A stretch of 64,000 nt of DNA from NCBI GenBank assembly GCA_963813195.1, contig CAWEYC010000046.1, positions 1 through 64,000 of the forward strand, in the 5' to 3' direction. This document shows positions 61,028 through 64,000 of this stretch, piece after piece. Below the pieces are notes generated by a model that worked only from the letters and a program-made list of their open reading frames with translations, was not told the DNA's origin and did not search any database. Source of the stretch: Roseiarcus sp963813195. GTDB taxonomy: Bacteria > Pseudomonadota > Alphaproteobacteria > Rhizobiales > Beijerinckiaceae. Position 1 is the first letter of the stretch. Every line of letters starts with the position of its first letter. Both the position numbers and the translations under genes were made by a program.

Positions 61028-62290
61028 CTAGGCCGGCCAATGGATCGTACACCCCGTCTCGTTTTCGGCAGGCGCCGTCTCGTCGCCGGCGATCACGTGG
61101 TCGACGCGGAAGAGGTCCTCAGGGTCGCTGACGCCATGCGATTGCGCCTCGCCGACGAAGGCCGAGGTCATCAACTGGTGATCGCCGGCGCGATAGTAGC
61201 ACTTGTTCGGCTGCAACTTGATTTCGGGAGGCAATTCAAAATTGCCGAGGGCACTGGCGAGCACCACTGAATCCAGTGTCTTCTGCTGATTTGCGACTCC
61301 GGCGAGCGTATGTACCGAGGTATAGCCGAACCAATGGCGCGCGGTGGGAACCTTGCCGCCGTTGACCTTGCGGATGTCGGCGACGAATTTGTCGAGGCCT
61401 GGAACGCCGGGTTGTTTCCAGTACCATTCGAACATCCAGATCCCGATGCGCGCTTCCGGCGGCATCGCCTCGAGCGACTCGAGCTCCTGCTGAAGGCCCG
61501 CGACGTGAATTTGTTGATTGAGGCCGAACTGCACGATCTGCTTGAGACAGTTCACCATGTCGGAGCCTTGCGGCAGCACCAGGATGACGTCGGGATTGGC
61601 AGCCTGCGCCTTGATGAGATAGGCGGAGAAATCCGTGGTGCCGAGCGGCGTGAGTTCGTTGCCGGTCACCGTGCCGCCGAGCTTCGCGAGATCGGCCGCC
61701 GCCGCCTTCTCCAGCGTGTGTCCGAAGGCGTAGTCGGGCGTGATGAAATGCCATTTCTTGCCGTATTGCTTGAACAACAGGCCGCAGACCGAATTCGCCT
61801 CCATGCTGGTCGTGTTGCAAACGCGATAGACGTTCCATTTGCAATCGGCGCCGGTGATCGAGTCGGTGTGGCCGCCCGAAACGATGTGGAGAATCTTCTT
61901 CTCGTTGCTGACTTGCGCGATCGCTTGTGCAATTCCCGAATTGACGTCGCCGATCAGGAACGACACCTGATCGCGGTCGATCAACTTGCGGGCTTTCTGA
62001 ACGCCGGTGCCGACATCGTTGGCGGAATCCTCGACGAGCAGTTCGATCGGCCGCCCGAGGATGCCCCCGGCGGCGTTGATCTGGGCGACCGCGAGCTTGG
62101 CGCCCATCACTTCGTTTTGCGCCACCGCCGCATACACGCCTGTCAGCGGATCGACCATGCCGATCTTGATCGGCGTTTCCGCGCGCGCCGCGATGACGAA
62201 AGGAGATGCGACTCCGAAACCGCCGAGCGCCGCAGCGCCCTTGAGAACCGAACGGCGGTCCAGTCGACCAGACGAAAACGGCGACGCCAT
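61028..62290 (-). CDS. HAAT-family ABC transporter substrate-binding protein
   Basis: 420 residues with a twin-arginine-type signal (SGRLDRRSVLKGAAALGGFGVASPFVIAARA). The periplasmic binding fold is 'PIKIGMVDPLTGVYAAVAQNEVMGAKLAVAQINAAGGILGRPIELLVEDSANDVGTGVQKARKLIDRDQV'. The family imports branched-chain amino acids, amides or urea. The ligand cannot be assigned, and several Cys in the mature part are unusual for LivK. First gene of the operon running to livF. Confidence 0.9.
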   Translation of the reverse strand: MASPFSSGRLDRRSVLKGAAALGGFGVASPFVIAARAETPIKIGMVDPLTGVYAAVAQNEVMGAKLAVAQINAAGGILGRPIELLVEDSANDVGTGVQKARKLIDRDQVSFLIGDVNSGIAQAIAQVSNEKKILHIVSGGHTDSITGADCKWNVYRVCNTTSMEANSVCGLLFKQYGKKWHFITPDYAFGHTLEKAAAADLAKLGGTVTGNELTPLGTTDFSAYLIKAQAANPDVILVLPQGSDMVNCLKQIVQFGLNQQIHVAGLQQELESLEAMPPEARIGIWMFEWYWKQPGVPGLDKFVADIRKVNGGKVPTARHWFGYTSVHTLAGVANQQKTLDSVVLASALGNFELPPEIKLQPNKCYYRAGDHQLMTSAFVGEAQSHGVSDPEDLFRVDHVIAGDETAPAENETGCTIHWPA

Positions 62291-62434
62291 GGAAATTCCT
62301 CCCTAAACTCGTTGATCGCGATTTTAGGGCTCCCGCCAACGTTTGAAGATTGGCCCCGCGGCGCCCTCGCGTTGCCCTGATAATGCACATCATCCCCGCG
62401 GGAACGCAAGCGCCGCGACGCGCCGGGGGCGATC

Positions 62435-63595
62435 TTATCGCCCGGCCGCTTCCCGCCGACCGGCGAGCCAGACGCCGCCTAGGTCGAGATCGTCGGAGAG
62501 ATGCACGAGATCGGCCCGAAGCCCGGGCGCGAGGCGCCCTACTCGATGATCGAGCCGTAACAAACGCGCTGGCGTGGATGTCGCCATGCATAGTGCGTCG
62601 GCGAGCGGCAGGCCGAGCACCTTGACGACGTAGCGCACGGCATCGAGCATCGTGATCGCGGCGCCGGCGAGCGCGCCGTCCTCGGCAAGGAGCCGTGTCC
62701 CCGTCCGCGTCATGCGCCGCCCTTGCAATTCGAACACCGGCGGGCCGCCGGCCGCGGGCGGCATGGCGTCCGAGACAAGCGCGATGCCCCCTGCCCCCTT
62801 GGCCTTGAAGGCGGCGCGCATCGCCACGTCGTGCACGTGATTGCCGTCGGCGATGAGGCCGCAAACGACATGGGGATCGGCGAGCGCGGCGCCGACCAGA
62901 CCGGGCGCGCGCGACCCGAGTTGGCTCATCGCGTTGAAGAGATGCGTCACCGCGCTTGCGCCGGCGACGAAAGCCGCCGCGGCTTCCTCGGCGCTCGCAT
63001 CGGCGTGGCCTAAGCTGACGATCACGCCCGCCGCCGCCAGCCTGGCGATCAGATCGAGGCCGGCGGCGACCGGCGCCAGGGTCACCACCATGGCGCCCGC
63101 CTCGGCCGCGATGAGCTGCGACGCGTCCTCTTCGCGCATCGCCCGCATGAATTCGGGCCGATGCACGCCCTTGCGCCGCGGATCGATATAGGGGCCCTCG
63201 ACATGCACGCCGAACGCGCCGGGCGCGCTTCTGACCCCCTCGCGGGCGGCCTTCAACGCGGCGCTGAGGACTTCGGGCGCGTCGGTGATCACCGTCGGCA
63301 GGATGGCGGTCGTTCCCTCACGCCGATGAGCGCCGGCGATCGAAGCTATCGCCTCCGGCGTCGGCGTCGCATTGAACAGCACGCCGCCGCCGCCGTTGAC
63401 CTGCCAGTCGATGAAGCCAGGCGCCAGAACGCCGCCGCCGAGATCGCATTGCGCGCCGCCGCGCGGACGCTCGCCGACGGCGGCAATCCCCTGAATCACG
63501 CCGCGCTCGACGATGAGCGCGCAATCCTCGCGCAGCTCGGCGCCGTCGAACAAGCGGGCCCCGTAGAAGACTTGCAGCGCGCCCGCCCCGCTCAT
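62435..63595 (-). CDS. nagA: N-acetylglucosamine-6-phosphate deacetylase
   Basis: 386-residue amidohydrolase. 'LGGGVLAPGFIDWQVNGGGGVLFN' gives the first metal region, 'FGVHVEGPYIDPRRKGVH' the catalytic Glu, 'SLGHADA' and 'AVTHLFNAMSQLGSRAPGLVGAAL' the metal His residues, and 'LVSDAMPPAA' the Asp. It converts GlcNAc-6-P to GlcN-6-P for cell-wall recycling or chitin-sugar use. Its ATG overlaps the upstream kinase stop. The next 144 bp (62291-62434) hold nothing evident. Confidence 0.95.
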   Translation of the reverse strand: MSGAGALQVFYGARLFDGAELREDCALIVERGVIQGIAAVGERPRGGAQCDLGGGVLAPGFIDWQVNGGGGVLFNATPTPEAIASIAGAHRREGTTAILPTVITDAPEVLSAALKAAREGVRSAPGAFGVHVEGPYIDPRRKGVHRPEFMRAMREEDASQLIAAEAGAMVVTLAPVAAGLDLIARLAAAGVIVSLGHADASAEEAAAAFVAGASAVTHLFNAMSQLGSRAPGLVGAALADPHVVCGLIADGNHVHDVAMRAAFKAKGAGGIALVSDAMPPAAGGPPVFELQGRRMTRTGTRLLAEDGALAGAAITMLDAVRYVVKVLGLPLADALCMATSTPARLLRLDHRVGRLAPGLRADLVHLSDDLDLGGVWLAGRREAAGR

Positions 63596-64000
63596 CTCTC
63601 GGCCCCTTCGACCGCAGGCAGAACTCCGCCCGCCAATAGGATGGCGCCGTCGACGGCGTCGAATAGCGGCCGGCGCAGTGCGGCCTGCGACGAAGCTTCG
63701 AGATAGGGCCTGAGCGGCAGGCTCAAGCCGCCGACCAGGGCGACGCGTTCGGCGCCGAGCGCCTGCGCCGCCCGGATGAGGGCGTCGACCGCACGCGCGG
63801 CGGCGCGCACGATCTCGAGCGCGATGTCGTCGCCTGCCTCGGCGCGCTCGAAAACCAGCGGCGCAAAGGCCCCGTATCCCGCCGGCTTGGCGGTGATCGC
63901 CCATTGGATTGCGACGAGAGGATCGTCGCGAAAGCGCCGCATGATTTCCTGCGTCAGCGGCGATGTCGGCCCGAGGCCTTCGTGCGCGCGCAGTGCGGCG
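63592..64000 (-). CDS. N-acetylglucosamine kinase-like BadF/BadG ATPase, partial
   Basis: Only the C-terminal about 135 residues are in the window; the gene continues beyond 64000. 'KPAGYGAFAPLVFERAEAGDDIALEIVRAAARAVDALIRAAQALGAERVALVGGLSLPLRPYLE' is the end of an ASKHA-fold BadF/BadG/BcrA/BcrD ATPase, the group containing bacterial GlcNAc and glucosamine kinases. The coupling to nagA supports a GlcNAc kinase providing its substrate. Confidence 0.8.
   Translation of the reverse strand, partial: AALRAHEGLGPTSPLTQEIMRRFRDDPLVAIQWAITAKPAGYGAFAPLVFERAEAGDDIALEIVRAAARAVDALIRAAQALGAERVALVGGLSLPLRPYLEASSQAALRRPLFDAVDGAILLAGGVLPAVEGAER

Noticed and set aside
1..64000. CRISPR arrays, ordinary tRNA or rRNA genes, known riboswitches
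   Set aside because: No regularly spaced repeats, no cloverleaf-like segments apart from the tmRNA, and no recognisable riboswitch core upstream of cimA, purD or the importer operons were seen by eye.

Overview
The window is high-GC DNA from an alphaproteobacterium, most likely a member of the Hyphomicrobiales (Rhizobiales) near Beijerinckiaceae or Methylocystaceae. The evidence is the permuted two-piece tmRNA with a tag ending ALAA, the neighbouring alphaproteobacterial sspB, DUF4169 and ribbon-helix-helix trio, a rhizobial-type rhamnose locus (rhaRTPQSMK with rhaDI) and CreA. The genus is inference only.

Layout. 1-8.9 kb: an unsignalled TIGR03118 propeller-like protein, a type I secretion ABC/HlyD pair, a Sel1-repeat protein, a GT4 glycosyltransferase and a convergent polytopic membrane protein. 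8.9-16 kb is accessory DNA: two different IS630-family elements, each split at an A8 run, a secreted trypsin-like protease, three very small Cys- or His-rich proteins, a MarR-GNAT fusion with a clear operator, and a Phd/VapC toxin-antitoxin pair. 15.7-17.1 kb: dapD and a membrane protein, followed by a long REP-like palindrome. 17.3-23.8 kb is a collapsed prophage. It keeps terminase small subunit, a truncated large subunit, a tail-fibre-like protein and a lysis module (frameshifted TIGR02594 protein, amidase, small membrane proteins, class-3 lipase, lipoprotein), but has no portal, capsid or tail tube genes.

23.8-38.6 kb is mostly core: YbgC-like thioesterase, fmt, patatin phospholipase, purD, a MarR regulator divergent from creA with an 18-bp palindrome between them, cysS, a frameshifted GNAT, cimA, ssrA, sspB and a large AsmA protein. 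38.9-42.9 kb: a complete binding-protein ABC importer of the iron/polyamine type. 43-44.6 kb: FMN-binding glutamate synthase-family protein. 44.7-55.7 kb: a complete L-rhamnose uptake and catabolism locus. The leftward unit is rhaR-rhaT-rhaP-rhaQ-rhaS-rhaM-rhaK and the rightward unit is rhaD-rhaI, with the shared control region at about 52.13-52.30 kb. 55.8-56.85 kb is decayed DNA (frameshifted membrane gene, GAF-domain remnant, REP-like repeats). 56.9-62.3 kb: DUF429 protein and a five-gene branched-chain amino acid/amide-type importer. 62.4-64 kb: nagA and the 3' end of an N-acetylglucosamine kinase-like gene that runs off the window.

Three ordinary genes carry frameshifts (TIGR02594, GNAT, small membrane protein). 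The two transposase frameshifts look programmed. No CRISPR array and no ordinary tRNA or rRNA gene was seen.
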